Assembly (NCBI GenBank): GCA_017550335.1
Contig: JAFZPM010000027.1
Span: forward strand, 98,759 to 162,758
Length of the DNA stretch: 64,000 nt
Direction of reading: 5' to 3'
Origin: Paludibacteraceae bacterium
GTDB taxonomy: Bacteria; Bacteroidota; Bacteroidia; Bacteroidales; Paludibacteraceae
Positions within the stretch are counted from its first letter, which is position 1; every line of letters begins with the position of its first letter. This document shows positions 32,569 to 42,666 of this stretch, one piece after another. A program made the translations under genes and the position numbers. The notes under the pieces are model-generated. The model was not told the DNA's origin, ran no database searches, and saw nothing but the letters and a program-made list of their open reading frames with translations.

Positions 32569-34656
32569 ATGAGCGGTAATATTTTCATCGTTAAGCGAGA
32601 TGGCGCTGTAGAACCTTTTTCCATCGATAAGATAAAGAACGCCATATCACGCGCGTTCCTTTCAGTAGGTAGTTTTGCCACGCAGGAGATCTTGACCCAG
32701 ATTCTCAGCAGGGTAAGCATCCACAACGGAATGAGTGTGGAGGAGATCCAGAACCAGGTAGAGGTGGCTCTGATGTCGGAGAAATACTACATGGTGGCGA
32801 AGTCATACATCCTCTATCGCCAGCAGCACTTGGAGGATCGTGAGGTACGCAACAAGCTGAAGTTCCTCATCGACTACTGTAACGCCACGAACTCGGCTAC
32901 GGGTAGCAAATACGATGCGAACGCTAACGTGGAGAACAAGAACATCGCCACGCTGATCGGTGAGTTGCCTAAGTCCAACTTCATCCGCTTGAACCGCCGT
33001 CTTCTGACCGACCGTCTGAAGGAGATGTACGGGAAGGAGATCTCGGATAAATATCTGCAGTTGTTGAACACCCACTTTATCTATAAAAACGACGAGACGA
33101 GCTTGGCGAATTACTGCGCAAGTATCACGATGTACCCTTGGCTCATCGGTGGTACGCTCTCCATCGGCGGCAATTCCAAGCAACCGTCCAACCTGAAGTC
33201 CTTCTGTGGTGGGTTCGTGAACATGGTCTTCATGGTATCCAGCATGTTGAGCGGTGCGTGCGCCACCCCTGAGTTCCTGATGTACATGAACTATTTCATT
33301 GGGAAAGAGTATGGCAAGGATTACTACAAGGATCCTGAGCGTGTGGTGGACCTCTCCGTCCGTCAACGTTCTTTGGACAAGGTAATCACGGACTGCTTCG
33401 AGCAGATCGTCTACTCCATCAACCAGCCGACCGGAGCACGTAACTTCCAAGCGGTGTTCTGGAACATCTCCTATTATGACAAATACTATTTCAACAGTTT
33501 GTTCGAGAACTTCATCTTCCCGGATGGCTCCAAGCCGGAGTGGGAGTCGCTTAGCTGGTTGCAGAAGCGTTTCATGAAATGGTTCAACAAGGAGCGCACG
33601 AAGACTCCTTTGACCTTCCCTGTCGAGACGATGGCTTTGCTCACGGAGAACGGTGAGGTGAAGGACGAGGAGTGGGGTGACTTCACCGCCGAGATGTACG
33701 CCGAGGGTCATTCCTTCTTCACGTACATCAGCGACAATGCGGACTCTTTGAGTAGCTGTTGCCGTTTGAGGAACGAAATACAGGACAATGGCTTCAGCTA
33801 CACGTTGGGTGCCGGTGGTGTCTCCACGGGTTCGAAGAGCGTCTTGACGGTCAACCTGAACCGTTGCATCCAGTATGCGGTGAAGAACGGTATGCCTTAC
33901 CTCTCGTACTTGGAGGAGGTGGTCGACCTCGTGCATAAGGTGCAGCTCGCCTACAACGAGAACTTGAAGGACTTCCAGAAACGTGGTTTGCTCCCGTTGT
34001 TCGACGCAGGTTACATCAACATGTCCCGTCAATACCTCACCATCGGTGTGAACGGTTTGGTGGAGGCCGCGGAGTTCCTCGGTATCGAGATCAAGGATAA
34101 TCCGGACTATGTGAAGTTCGTGCAGAACGTACTGGGTTTGGTGGAGCAATACAACAAGAAGTACAGAACCAAGGAGGTGATGTTCAACTGCGAAATGATC
34201 CCTGCGGAGAACGTGGGTGTGAAGCATGCCAAGTGGGACCGCGAGGATGGTTACATCGTGCCTCGTGACTGCTACAACAGCTACTTCTACGTGGTGGAGG
34301 ACACTTCGTTGAACGTGGTGGATAAGTTCAAGCTCCACGGAAAGAAGTACATCGAGCACCTGACGGGAGGTTCCGCATTGCACATGAACCTCGAGGAGCA
34401 TCTCTCCAAGCAACAGTACAGGCAGTTATTGCGTGTGGCTGCGGATGAGGGTTGCAACTACTTCACGTTCAACATCCCGAACACCATTTGCAACGATTGC
34501 GGAAACATCGACAAGAGATATCTGAAGGAGTGCCCGGCTTGCCATAGCAAGAATGTGGATTACCTGACGCGTGTGATCGGTTACATGAAGCGTGTCAGCA
34601 ACTTCTCCGAGCCTCGTCAGGAAGAGGCCGCACGCCGTTTCTATGCTAAATACTAA
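32569..34656 (+). CDS. nrdD: Anaerobic ribonucleoside-triphosphate reductase
   Basis: A 695-residue class III enzyme that makes dNTPs without oxygen. An N-terminal ATP-cone (residues 1-95: IFIVKRDGAVEPFSIDKIKN) gives allosteric control. The core includes SLSSCCRLRNEIQ with the catalytic Cys region and LGAGGVSTGSKSVLTVNLNR. The C-terminus has a four-Cys zinc site (CNDCG, CPACH) and the glycyl-radical loop RVIGYMKRVSNFSEPRQEEA. It is 15 bp ahead of nrdG. Confidence 0.97.
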   Translation: MSGNIFIVKRDGAVEPFSIDKIKNAISRAFLSVGSFATQEILTQILSRVSIHNGMSVEEIQNQVEVALMSEKYYMVAKSYILYRQQHLEDREVRNKLKFLIDYCNATNSATGSKYDANANVENKNIATLIGELPKSNFIRLNRRLLTDRLKEMYGKEISDKYLQLLNTHFIYKNDETSLANYCASITMYPWLIGGTLSIGGNSKQPSNLKSFCGGFVNMVFMVSSMLSGACATPEFLMYMNYFIGKEYGKDYYKDPERVVDLSVRQRSLDKVITDCFEQIVYSINQPTGARNFQAVFWNISYYDKYYFNSLFENFIFPDGSKPEWESLSWLQKRFMKWFNKERTKTPLTFPVETMALLTENGEVKDEEWGDFTAEMYAEGHSFFTYISDNADSLSSCCRLRNEIQDNGFSYTLGAGGVSTGSKSVLTVNLNRCIQYAVKNGMPYLSYLEEVVDLVHKVQLAYNENLKDFQKRGLLPLFDAGYINMSRQYLTIGVNGLVEAAEFLGIEIKDNPDYVKFVQNVLGLVEQYNKKYRTKEVMFNCEMIPAENVGVKHAKWDREDGYIVPRDCYNSYFYVVEDTSLNVVDKFKLHGKKYIEHLTGGSALHMNLEEHLSKQQYRQLLRVAADEGCNYFTFNIPNTICNDCGNIDKRYLKECPACHSKNVDYLTRVIGYMKRVSNFSEPRQEEAARRFYAKY

Positions 34657-34671
34657 TTTTTCTTTGGGGAT

Positions 34672-35151
34672 ATGCTGAAGTACGTCGATTACGATGTGGT
34701 GTTCCAGGAGATACCCGACGAGGTGACGCTCGCCATCAACCTCTCCAACTGCCCGAACCATTGCGTGGGCTGCCATAGCCCGCAGCTGATGCGCAACATC
34801 GGGAAGGACCTGACGGAGGATGAATTGCATGGTCTGCTCGGCGTGTATGGAAGGAACATCACTTGTGTCTGCTTCATGGGGGGCGATGCGGACCCCGTCG
34901 GAGTAGCGCATCTGGCAAATTATTTGAAGAAAAACTCGCAGAAAAAACTTAAGGTGGGTTGGTATTCCGGCAAGAACAAGTTGCCGGACCAATTCCCTTT
35001 GGCTGACTTCGATTATGTGAAGGTCGGCCGCTACATGGCGGAGTTTGGCCCGCTGAAGTCTCCTACGACCAACCAACGGCTCTATAAGGTGGTGGAGGGT
35101 TGCAAGCTCCAAAACATTACGGATAGGTTCTGGAAGAAAAAAGTGGGGTAG
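34672..35151 (+). CDS. nrdG: Anaerobic ribonucleotide reductase activating protein
   Basis: A 159-residue radical SAM enzyme that installs the glycyl radical on NrdD. The iron-sulfur motif C-PNH-C-VG-C lies at residues about 27-34, followed by the short partial barrel (CVCFMGGDADP). Length is normal for NrdG. Translationally close to nrdD. Confidence 0.95.
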   Translation: MLKYVDYDVVFQEIPDEVTLAINLSNCPNHCVGCHSPQLMRNIGKDLTEDELHGLLGVYGRNITCVCFMGGDADPVGVAHLANYLKKNSQKKLKVGWYSGKNKLPDQFPLADFDYVKVGRYMAEFGPLKSPTTNQRLYKVVEGCKLQNITDRFWKKKVG

Positions 35152-35206
35152 CCTTGCGCTACCGTGAAACGGATCGAATCCTGATCCATCAAAGAATTAT
35201 GTTTTT

Positions 35207-36082
35207 ATGGGGAAGACAGTGATGAAAATAGTTGGGGCGTTATTGTCCCTTTCAATACTGGCCTTTCTTGTTTTATATGCTACCGGACGTTTGGGTGAAA
35301 GTGAGAAGGTCGTTGACACCCAACCCGATGGGGAATATGATGCTCAGACTTCTCTGCCTGATTCCTTAGAAAATGATTCTGATTATAACGAGCCGAATTA
35401 CGGTCCTGACTGTTATTGTTGTGTCTCATCCGAACAGCATAGGATAGCGGATAGTATATTCGCCGCGTTAATCGCTCGATTGGAAAATAATCCAAGTGAC
35501 GAATTCAAGGATGATAGCGCTGTGATGCTGGAAAAACATCACGATGAGTATCTCCTCTTGTGCCGATATGGATTCGATTCCGAATGGGCTTATGGATATG
35601 TGAGATATAAGGTCTGCGACAATAAGTTTGTGCTGAAAGACAGCTCGTGTATCATTGCTCATTATAATGATCTTGATTATGTCGATGAAAAAGTTGTATA
35701 CGCCCCTTATGGTGAACCATCGTTTATGTGGTTTTTCAAGGAAAATGGCGACCCTTTGTTATTCGATGCGCGTAAGTCGGAGTCTTTCTTCGTATATAGA
35801 CTCGTCGTTCTTGATTTGAAGGATAAAAACCAACTGTATAGTGATTTTTTGGTATGGAGTGAATATGAACATTCCGCTGAACCTTTGCTTGCGGATGTCC
35901 TTTTGGTCGACACATTGAATTACTCCGAGGGCTGTCCTAATTTCATCATCAAAACCCATGATTATAATGAGGAAACCTTGGCTGTTTATCGATGTCAGAG
36001 TTCTTCCCTTGAAAACGGATTAACATTAAAAAAGTATGTCGAAATCAGTAGTGAAACCACTCATGCTGAGACGGATGAATGA
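35207..36082 (+). CDS. Hypothetical membrane-anchored protein
   Basis: Not recognised. The 291-residue product has one N-terminal hydrophobic helix (IVGALLSLSILAFLVLYATG), an acidic linker (residues 28-65) with a CYCC motif at its end, and a globular part rich in aromatic residues. The anchored part would face the periplasm. It follows nrdG by 55 bp but its base composition is more AT-rich, and no functional link is evident. Confidence 0.6.
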   Translation: MGKTVMKIVGALLSLSILAFLVLYATGRLGESEKVVDTQPDGEYDAQTSLPDSLENDSDYNEPNYGPDCYCCVSSEQHRIADSIFAALIARLENNPSDEFKDDSAVMLEKHHDEYLLLCRYGFDSEWAYGYVRYKVCDNKFVLKDSSCIIAHYNDLDYVDEKVVYAPYGEPSFMWFFKENGDPLLFDARKSESFFVYRLVVLDLKDKNQLYSDFLVWSEYEHSAEPLLADVLLVDTLNYSEGCPNFIIKTHDYNEETLAVYRCQSSSLENGLTLKKYVEISSETTHAETDE

Positions 36083-36143
36083 TGGGTATCCTTCAGAATG
36101 CGGCTGCGGGTAACGTTTGTCGGTCTTTTTATTTATTATTGCC

Positions 36144-38978
36144 ATGGAAAAGTATGAATTGACCAAACAAAATATGTTGGAGCACTGGGATGGGAAAGGG
36201 ATGTCAATGTCCCATTTCCCCCAGGATGTCATGTTCCGTGGACAATGGAGAAGTTATCAGCAAAGGGTGCTGGACGGACTGGGCAATTATCTCTTGGACG
36301 ATTGTCTGCACATCGTGGCGCCTCCCGGATCGGGCAAGACCGTCCTGGGCTTGGAGGTGGCGCTCCGCCTGAACCGTCCGACCGTAGTGTTCGCTCCTAC
36401 GATCGTTGTACGCGACCAATGGGTGCAACGCTTCTGCGAACTCTTCCTGCAGAACACCGGGAGGCCTGACTGGATCTCCGTGGACCTCCGCCATCCGGGC
36501 TTCCTTACCGTGGTCACGTACCAGGCTTTGTATGCCGTGGTGACGGGTGGTGAAAAAAGCAAGGAACTCTATGCCTATGGTTCTGAGGACGAAACACTTA
36601 CGGAGGAGGACTTCTGTGTCGACGTGCCGGTTTCAGTCACTGAACTAGCGGAGCGACTCAGCCATGTGGGCACGATCGTCTTGGACGAGGCCCACCACCT
36701 CAAGAAGGAGTGGGCGAGGACCCTGTTGTCGTTGAAGTCCGCACTGAAGGTGAAGACCGTCGCGTTGACGGCCACGCCTCCGTTTGATGTCACTCCGTCC
36801 GAGTGGCGTCGTTATATTGCCTTGAATGGTGAGATCGACATGGAGATCTCCGTGCCGGAACTGGTGCGGGAGAGGGAGTTGTGCCCCCATCAGGATTTGC
36901 TCCTGCTCTCCATGCCTATGGAGGATGAGTTGCAGACCATCGCCTCCCATCGTGAGAAGGCCGCCCATGCCTATGACGAGATGATGGACGACCCGTTGGT
37001 GCTGAAGGAGATGCTGGCCCATCCGTATGTGGCGGCCACCAAGGCGAATTGGGAAGCGATATGCAAGGACATGGTCCATTTCTGCGCATTGCTCTCCTTC
37101 CTGAAGGCGAAAGAGGTGACGTTACCCGATGAACTCATGGAGGTGATGAAAAAGAACCTTTTGCGGAGGAAGGATGATTCGAAGAAAAAGAAGAAGAACC
37201 AACCGGTGGAGGTGGATCTTTCCATCTTGCCGCCTTTCAACATCGACCAAGCGGATATCCTGTTGGCCTCCTATCTGAACGAGGAGGATCAGAACGAATG
37301 GCCTCGTGACCCCGCGCATCTGCGTGCGTTGCGTGACCGGCTGAAGGTGAAGGGGCTGCTGGCGGATGGTTTGCCCGACCTCTCGTTACGGAGTTGGGTG
37401 GGGGAGAAACTGCTGTATTCGAAAGGGAAGATGGACAGTATCACCTGGATCGTGGAGACGGAGTATGCCTCCCTGCAACATAGCCTGCGCATGGTGATCC
37501 TCTCCGATTTCATACGGAAGGAGTATATGCCCAATAGTCCGGAGAACAATCTCCCCTTGGACAAGTTTGGTGTCATGCCTATCTTCGAGAAGCTGCGTCG
37601 ACGCTCCTCCCACGATGTCTTGCTGGGGGTGTTGACGGGCTCTGTCATCATATTGCCACGCTCCTCGATGCCTCTTTTGCGGGAGCTTGCGGTCGGGAAG
37701 GGTCTGCCGGAGGAAGCGCTTCAGGTTACACCTTTGCCCTACGACGAAGCCTATGTGCGGGTCTCCTTTGAGAACGAGGGCCAGCTCCGTTGTGTGGTCG
37801 GTATCGTCACGGAACTCTTCGAGAAGGGCGGTGTGGAGGTGCTTGTCGGCACGAAATCCCTCTTGGGGGAGGGGTGGGATGCGCCATTCGTCAACTCGTT
37901 GGTGATGGCCAGCCTGTCAGGCTCCTATGTGGGGTCGAACCAGATGCGCGGGCGGGCGATCCGATGCTCCGCCTCCGATGCGAACAAGACGAGCAACATC
38001 TGGCATTTGGCCTGTGTGGACCCTTATGGAAAGATGGGAGGGGAAGACTTGGCGTTGATGAGGCGTCGTTTCCGTTCCTTCGTAGGAGTCTCGTCGACGG
38101 AGGAACCCCTTATCGAGAGCGGTATCGAGCGGCTATCCTTACCCTCCTCGTTCCTGCCGACGGAGGTGGAGAAATACAATGCCCGTGTGATGGAGGAAGC
38201 TTGTCAGAGAGAAGCGTTGAGCGAGAAGTGGGGCGTGGCGTTGGGTAAGGGCGAGGAGTTCGTCGAGATGGTGCGAGTGCCCTATCCGGAGGAGAACTTT
38301 AACTATGGGCGTTTCATGACGACAACCCGTTGGCTCTCAATAGCTGATCTATTCTCACAATGGGTTGGATTAGTTGTCCTTATTGTATGCATTGTAGCTC
38401 TGCTTTGTGTTGTGAAAATACCCTATGTTTTCTGTTGGATAGCAGGCGCTATCGCCCTTCTGGTGAGTCATGCTAAGATTAGGTCGGTGTGTAAAAAACG
38501 TATACTCAGGCATGGGAACCTCAATTTGTTATTTAGTTCGATGGCGTGGTCTTTGCTCTACACAATGAGGAAGCATGGCTTGCTGGAGCCCCCCGATGTC
38601 ACCCTTTATGAACATTTGGATCAGAACGGAAATTTCGAGTGTTGTTTGAGGAACGCCTCCATGTCGGATCAGAAGAAGTTCACCCAGGCTTTCGAGGAGG
38701 CTGTGTCGAACACGGGTAACGCCCGCTATTATATCGTCCCTAGTGGAGATTCCGTTGTTCGCGGGGATTATGAACGGATATGTTATGCCGTTCCGGAAGT
38801 GTTCGGGCAGAAGGAGATGGCCTCCGAATACCTCAATCAGTTGAAGGAGGATTTGGGACCGCTGAAGTTGGTCTATTCACGCAATAAGGAGGGTGTGGAG
38901 TTGGACGCGACCTCCCGTTTCGAGCTGATGCGGAAGAAATACGGGGATGGGGCTTCGGCGTGTGGACATTGGATTTGA
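36144..38978 (+). CDS. DEAH-box superfamily 2 helicase with internal membrane segments
   Basis: Start at ATG 36144. The 944-residue protein has Walker A PPGSGKTVLGLEVAL (near residue 60), WVQRFCELF, motif II VLDEAHHLKKEW (near 180), motif III LTATPPFD (near 210), an insertion of about 300 residues, GTKSLLGEGWD, and motif VI QMRGRAIR (near 600). This is the XPB/type III restriction helicase layout. Unusually, residues about 730-785 contain two hydrophobic helices (WVGLVVLIVCIVALLCVV and PYVFCWIAGAIALLVSHA), followed by about 160 more residues. No methyltransferase or nuclease gene is adjacent. Its target is unknown. Confidence 0.82.
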   Translation: MEKYELTKQNMLEHWDGKGMSMSHFPQDVMFRGQWRSYQQRVLDGLGNYLLDDCLHIVAPPGSGKTVLGLEVALRLNRPTVVFAPTIVVRDQWVQRFCELFLQNTGRPDWISVDLRHPGFLTVVTYQALYAVVTGGEKSKELYAYGSEDETLTEEDFCVDVPVSVTELAERLSHVGTIVLDEAHHLKKEWARTLLSLKSALKVKTVALTATPPFDVTPSEWRRYIALNGEIDMEISVPELVRERELCPHQDLLLLSMPMEDELQTIASHREKAAHAYDEMMDDPLVLKEMLAHPYVAATKANWEAICKDMVHFCALLSFLKAKEVTLPDELMEVMKKNLLRRKDDSKKKKKNQPVEVDLSILPPFNIDQADILLASYLNEEDQNEWPRDPAHLRALRDRLKVKGLLADGLPDLSLRSWVGEKLLYSKGKMDSITWIVETEYASLQHSLRMVILSDFIRKEYMPNSPENNLPLDKFGVMPIFEKLRRRSSHDVLLGVLTGSVIILPRSSMPLLRELAVGKGLPEEALQVTPLPYDEAYVRVSFENEGQLRCVVGIVTELFEKGGVEVLVGTKSLLGEGWDAPFVNSLVMASLSGSYVGSNQMRGRAIRCSASDANKTSNIWHLACVDPYGKMGGEDLALMRRRFRSFVGVSSTEEPLIESGIERLSLPSSFLPTEVEKYNARVMEEACQREALSEKWGVALGKGEEFVEMVRVPYPEENFNYGRFMTTTRWLSIADLFSQWVGLVVLIVCIVALLCVVKIPYVFCWIAGAIALLVSHAKIRSVCKKRILRHGNLNLLFSSMAWSLLYTMRKHGLLEPPDVTLYEHLDQNGNFECCLRNASMSDQKKFTQAFEEAVSNTGNARYYIVPSGDSVVRGDYERICYAVPEVFGQKEMASEYLNQLKEDLGPLKLVYSRNKEGVELDATSRFELMRKKYGDGASACGHWI

Positions 38979-39028
38979 TTGTCCCCTCAACCTTTCTTTT
39001 CGATGAAAAATAATGTTTTTTCCTTGAA

Positions 39029-39075
39029 ATGAGCCTAGAGGGGTGTGGCTCATCCAAAAAATATATATAAATTTG
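39029..39075 (+). promoter_or_regulatory. Promoter with candidate operator before Na/Pi gene
   Basis: Inverted repeat ATGAGCC-N11-GGCTCAT (39029-39053), then -7 TAAATTTG (39068-39075). The repeat lies over the expected -33 position and has no T-tract, so an operator is at least as likely as a terminator. Confidence 0.45.
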
Positions 39076-39164
39076 CGGAGAAATTTTCGATGACGTGTAT
39101 TAGGTTTTCAAGCGTGTCGATCGGAATTGTTATTTGAAGAAATAGTGTTTCTTATAGCATATTT

Positions 39165-40859
39165 ATGGATTACTTGCCATTATTAGTTCTTGCGGGGTCT
39201 GTGGCATTGCTCATGTACGGTATGAAAGTGATGAGCGAGGGACTACAGAAGATGGCCGGCAGCAAGTTGCGCCAAGTCCTCGGCAAGATGACAACCAACC
39301 GTTTCACGGGTCTTTTGACGGGTGCGTTCATAACGACATCTATCCAGTCTTCCACCGCCACAACTGTCATGACTGTCAGTTTCGTGAGTGCAGGTTTGCT
39401 CACGCTGACGCAGGCGATCTCGGTCATCATGGGTGCCAACATCGGTACGACCGCCACCGCTTGGATCATGGTCTTGGGAGGAAGTGGCAATTACATGCAG
39501 TATGTGGTCTATGCGGCCATTGTGGTGGGTATCGCCTGCATCTACTCCAATAAGCGGAGGAACTTAGGCGAGTTCATCATGGGCCTCGCGTTGTTGCTCC
39601 TCGGACTGACGACGCTGAGTGCGAACGCTAAGGGCATGCACCTCGACCAAAACGTGGCGGTGCAGGAGTTTTTCGGGAAATTAAGCAGCTGGGGGTACGG
39701 TTCGTATCTCCTTTTTTTATTCATCGGAGGCGTGCTCACCTGCTCCGTGCAGAGTTCCGCCGCCATCATGGCCATCACCATGACGCTCTGTTCGGCGGGC
39801 GTTTTGGACATCTACATGGGTATCGCCTTGGTGATGGGTGAGAACATCGGTACGACGGTCACCTCCAATGTGGTGGCGCTCTCGGCTTCCACGCAGGCTA
39901 GACGTGCCGCCATGGCGCACATGGTCTTCAACGTGTTCGGTGTGATCTGGATCTTCTCCATCTTCCCTTATTTCGTGGATTTCGTCTGCTGGCTGGTGGG
40001 TTGCGACCCTCATTCGCAAACGCAGGATAAGTCTATCCTGACGGTCGTGCTGGCCGCCTTCCATACCTCCTTTAACGTATGTAACGTGTTGATATTGATA
40101 TGGTTCATCAAGCCGCTGGAACGTTTGGTGTGCAAGATCATCGCCCCGAAGGCGAACACGGAGGAGGACGAGTCCCGCCTCACCTACATCGGTGGCGGTC
40201 TGCTCTCCACGGCCGAGCTCTCCATTTTGGAGGCCAAGAAGGAGGTGAATGTCTTCGCCACCCGTTGCCACAAGATGTTCCGTTTCGTGCCGGAGCTTTT
40301 GCATACGGAGAAGGGCGAGGATTTCAATAAGCTCTTCACACGCATCGAGAAGTACGAGAACATCACGGACAACATGGAGGTGCAGATCGCGGACTACCTG
40401 AACAAGGTCTCCGAGGGACGTTTGAGTGCGGAGAGTAAGACGGAGATCCAGCACATGATGAAGCAGGTGTCGGAGTTGGAGAGTATCGGTGACAGTTGCT
40501 ACAACCTGGCGCGCACCATCCGCCGCAGGAGGCAGAACTCGCCGAACGAAGATTTCACGGAGAAACAGTATGAGCATGTGCATAATATGTTCGAACTTGT
40601 GGATCAGTCCCTGACGCAGATGGAGCACATCGTGAAGTCGCCGGACGCTAGCGTGGCGGATGTGAACAAGTCTATGAATGTTGAGAATGAAATCAATAAC
40701 TACCGCAAGCAACTGAAGAACCAGAATGTGGATGACATCAATAACCGCTTGTACAACTACCAACTGGGTGTTTACTATATGGACTTGATCTCCGAGTGTG
40801 AGAAGTTGGGCGACTACGTGGTGAATGTGATCGAGTGTACTGGTTTGCTAAAAAAGTAG
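39165..40859 (+). CDS. Na/Pi cotransporter family protein with PhoU-like tail
   Basis: A 564-residue protein. Residues 1-320 form about eight membrane segments with the duplicated QSS motif of the NptA family (TSIQSSTATTVMTVSF and CSVQSSAAIMAITM), each with GANIGTT or GENIGTT nearby. The C-terminal 200 residues are a helical PhoU-like domain. It is likely to move phosphate with sodium, and in bacteria often exports it. It is followed 7 bp later by nth, so one transcript is probable. Confidence 0.9.
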   Translation: MDYLPLLVLAGSVALLMYGMKVMSEGLQKMAGSKLRQVLGKMTTNRFTGLLTGAFITTSIQSSTATTVMTVSFVSAGLLTLTQAISVIMGANIGTTATAWIMVLGGSGNYMQYVVYAAIVVGIACIYSNKRRNLGEFIMGLALLLLGLTTLSANAKGMHLDQNVAVQEFFGKLSSWGYGSYLLFLFIGGVLTCSVQSSAAIMAITMTLCSAGVLDIYMGIALVMGENIGTTVTSNVVALSASTQARRAAMAHMVFNVFGVIWIFSIFPYFVDFVCWLVGCDPHSQTQDKSILTVVLAAFHTSFNVCNVLILIWFIKPLERLVCKIIAPKANTEEDESRLTYIGGGLLSTAELSILEAKKEVNVFATRCHKMFRFVPELLHTEKGEDFNKLFTRIEKYENITDNMEVQIADYLNKVSEGRLSAESKTEIQHMMKQVSELESIGDSCYNLARTIRRRRQNSPNEDFTEKQYEHVHNMFELVDQSLTQMEHIVKSPDASVADVNKSMNVENEINNYRKQLKNQNVDDINNRLYNYQLGVYYMDLISECEKLGDYVVNVIECTGLLKK

Positions 40860-40866
40860 TACGTAG

Positions 40867-41505
40867 ATGACGGTGTCCGAGCGGTATGCGAAGGTGCTCG
40901 CATGGTTTCAGGCGAACATGGGGGATGCGGAGAGCGAGCTGAACTTCCGGAATCCCTATGAATTACTGGTGGCGGTGATGCTTTCCGCCCAGTGCACGGA
41001 CAAGCGCGTGAACATGGTCACTCCCGCTTTCTTTGAACGATTCCCGGATGCTTTCGCCTTGTCGGAAGGCACGTTCGACGAGGTGCTGACGTTGGTGAAG
41101 AGCATATCGTACCCTAATTCCAAGGCAGAACATATTTTAGCGATGGGCAAGATGGTCGTCTCCGATTTCAAGGGGGAGATTCCCTGCACGATGGAGGAGC
41201 TGACCCGTCTGCCGGGTGTGGGGCGGAAGACGGCCAATGTGATGTTGACCGTAGCCTTCGGTCAGCCCGCCATGCCCGTTGATACGCACGTCTTCCGCGT
41301 CTCCAACCGTATCGGACTGACGAACCAATCTAAGACGCCTGAGCAGACCGAGAAGATCCTTGTGAAGCATATTCCTCATGACATATTAGGCAACGCCCAT
41401 CATTGGCTGCTGTTGCACGGACGGTATGTCTGTACGGCCAAGAACCCTAAGTGCGCTGAGTGTGGAATCAGGGAGTGGTGTAAGAATAAAGGGAAATATT
41501 CCTGA
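40867..41505 (+). CDS. nth: Endonuclease III
   Basis: A 212-residue base-excision repair glycosylase/AP lyase for oxidised pyrimidines. It shows LLVAVMLSAQCTDKRVN, the helix-hairpin-helix LPGVGRKTANVML with the catalytic Lys, the catalytic Asp in PVDTHVFRVSNRIGL, and the C-terminal [4Fe-4S] loop with spacing C-x6-C-x2-C-x5-C. A bidirectional terminator follows. Confidence 0.97.
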   Translation: MTVSERYAKVLAWFQANMGDAESELNFRNPYELLVAVMLSAQCTDKRVNMVTPAFFERFPDAFALSEGTFDEVLTLVKSISYPNSKAEHILAMGKMVVSDFKGEIPCTMEELTRLPGVGRKTANVMLTVAFGQPAMPVDTHVFRVSNRIGLTNQSKTPEQTEKILVKHIPHDILGNAHHWLLLHGRYVCTAKNPKCAECGIREWCKNKGKYS

Positions 41506-41512
41506 AAAAAAT

Positions 41513-41544
41513 AAACCCAGCGACCGAGGAGGTGCTGGGTTTTT
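41513..41544. terminator. Bidirectional terminator between nth and rpoD
   Basis: Perfect 9-bp stem AAACCCAGC / GCTGGGTTT. T-runs on the plus strand; A-run to the left serves the minus strand. Confidence 0.85.
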
Positions 41545-41566
41545 ATTTGTCGTGAAATCTTTAATA

Positions 41567-42427
41567 TTATCCCAAATAAGACTTCAGCAATTTGCTTCTT
41601 GAATTTTGTCTGAGGCGGCGGATAGCCTTCTCCTTGATTTGGCGGACACGCTCGCGGGTCAGACCGAAGTTCTCGCCGATCTCCTCGAGGGTCATTTCCT
41701 GGTAACCGATACCGAAGAACATCTTGATGATCTCGCTCTCCCTTTCCGTGAGGGTAGAGAGGGCTCTGTCGATCTCTCTGGACAAAGACTCGTTGATGAG
41801 GGTTTTGTCGGCGATAGGTGAGTCATCGTTCACCAGCACGTCCAAGAGGCTGTTGTCCTCGCCCTCCACAAATGGAGCGTCCACGGAGATGTGACGACCG
41901 GAGATCTTCATCGCGTCGGAGATCTTGTCCACCGGCATGTCCAGCAATCCGGCCACCTCTTCGGTGGAAGGTCTTCTCTCGTTCTCCTGCTCGAATTGTG
42001 AGAGCGCCTTGTTGATTTTGTTCAGGGAGCCCACTTGGTTAAGAGGCAAGCGGACGATTCTGGACTGTTCAGCCAAAGCTTGGAGGATGGATTGGCGAAT
42101 CCACCACACGGCGTAAGAGATGAACTTGAAACCCCTTGTCTCGTCGAATTTCTCGGCGGCTTTGATCAACCCCAGGTTACCCTCGTTGATGAGGTCAGGC
42201 AAACTCAATCCTTGGTTTTGGTACTGCTTAGCAACAGAAACCACGAAACGGAGGTTGGCGCGTGTCAGTTTCTCCAATGCGCGGCGGTCACCCTTCTTGA
42301 TCCTTTGCGCTAACTCGACTTCCTCCTCGACGGTAATCAGGTCTTCACGTCCGATTTCCTGAAGGTACTTGTCCAGGGAGGCACTCTCTCTGTTCGTGAT
42401 CGATTTTGTAATCTTTAACTGTCTCAT
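41567..42427 (-). CDS. rpoD: Primary sigma factor RpoD/SigA
   Basis: The 286-residue size is that of the short Bacteroidota primary sigma, which lacks region 1.1. Region 1.2 is [19 protein letters not shown], region 2 has [30 protein letters not shown] and [14 protein letters not shown], and region 4 ends with [23 protein letters not shown]. Such sigmas recognise TTTG/TAnnTTTG promoters, in line with the promoter candidates across this window. A TATCTTTG -7 box is on the minus strand at 42466-42473. Confidence 0.97.
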   Translation of the reverse strand: MRQLKITKSITNRESASLDKYLQEIGREDLITVEEEVELAQRIKKGDRRALEKLTRANLRFVVSVAKQYQNQGLSLPDLINEGNLGLIKAAEKFDETRGFKFISYAVWWIRQSILQALAEQSRIVRLPLNQVGSLNKINKALSQFEQENERRPSTEEVAGLLDMPVDKISDAMKISGRHISVDAPFVEGEDNSLLDVLVNDDSPIADKTLINESLSREIDRALSTLTERESEIIKMFFGIGYQEMTLEEIGENFGLTRERVRQIKEKAIRRLRQNSRSKLLKSYLG

Positions 42428-42465
42428 TTAGTTTTTCTCCTCACTTAAATGAAAATTTCGGAACG

Positions 42466-42473
42466 CAAAGATA
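42466..42473 (-). promoter_or_regulatory. -7 box of rpoD
   Basis: TATCTTTG, 39 bp before the ATG. No clear -33. Confidence 0.45.
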
Positions 42474-42666
42474 CGAAAAAAAATGGATTGTTCATCTTTT
42501 GGAGGAGAAAATTTGGGAGGATTGTGTGTGATGTATTTATTATTTGACGATTTACGATTTTGGGGATTAAGATTCGTGGTGGAATGAGCTGCCTTCGGTT
42601 TATCTGTCGGTTTCTTTTATGATTTTCTCGAAATATGGGGCAGTGGCGCATAGGGGGATATAAAAT

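Noticed and set aside
32803..34413. Long minus-strand frame opposite nrdD
   Set aside because: Shadow frame; nrdD is certain and the antisense protein is low-complexity.
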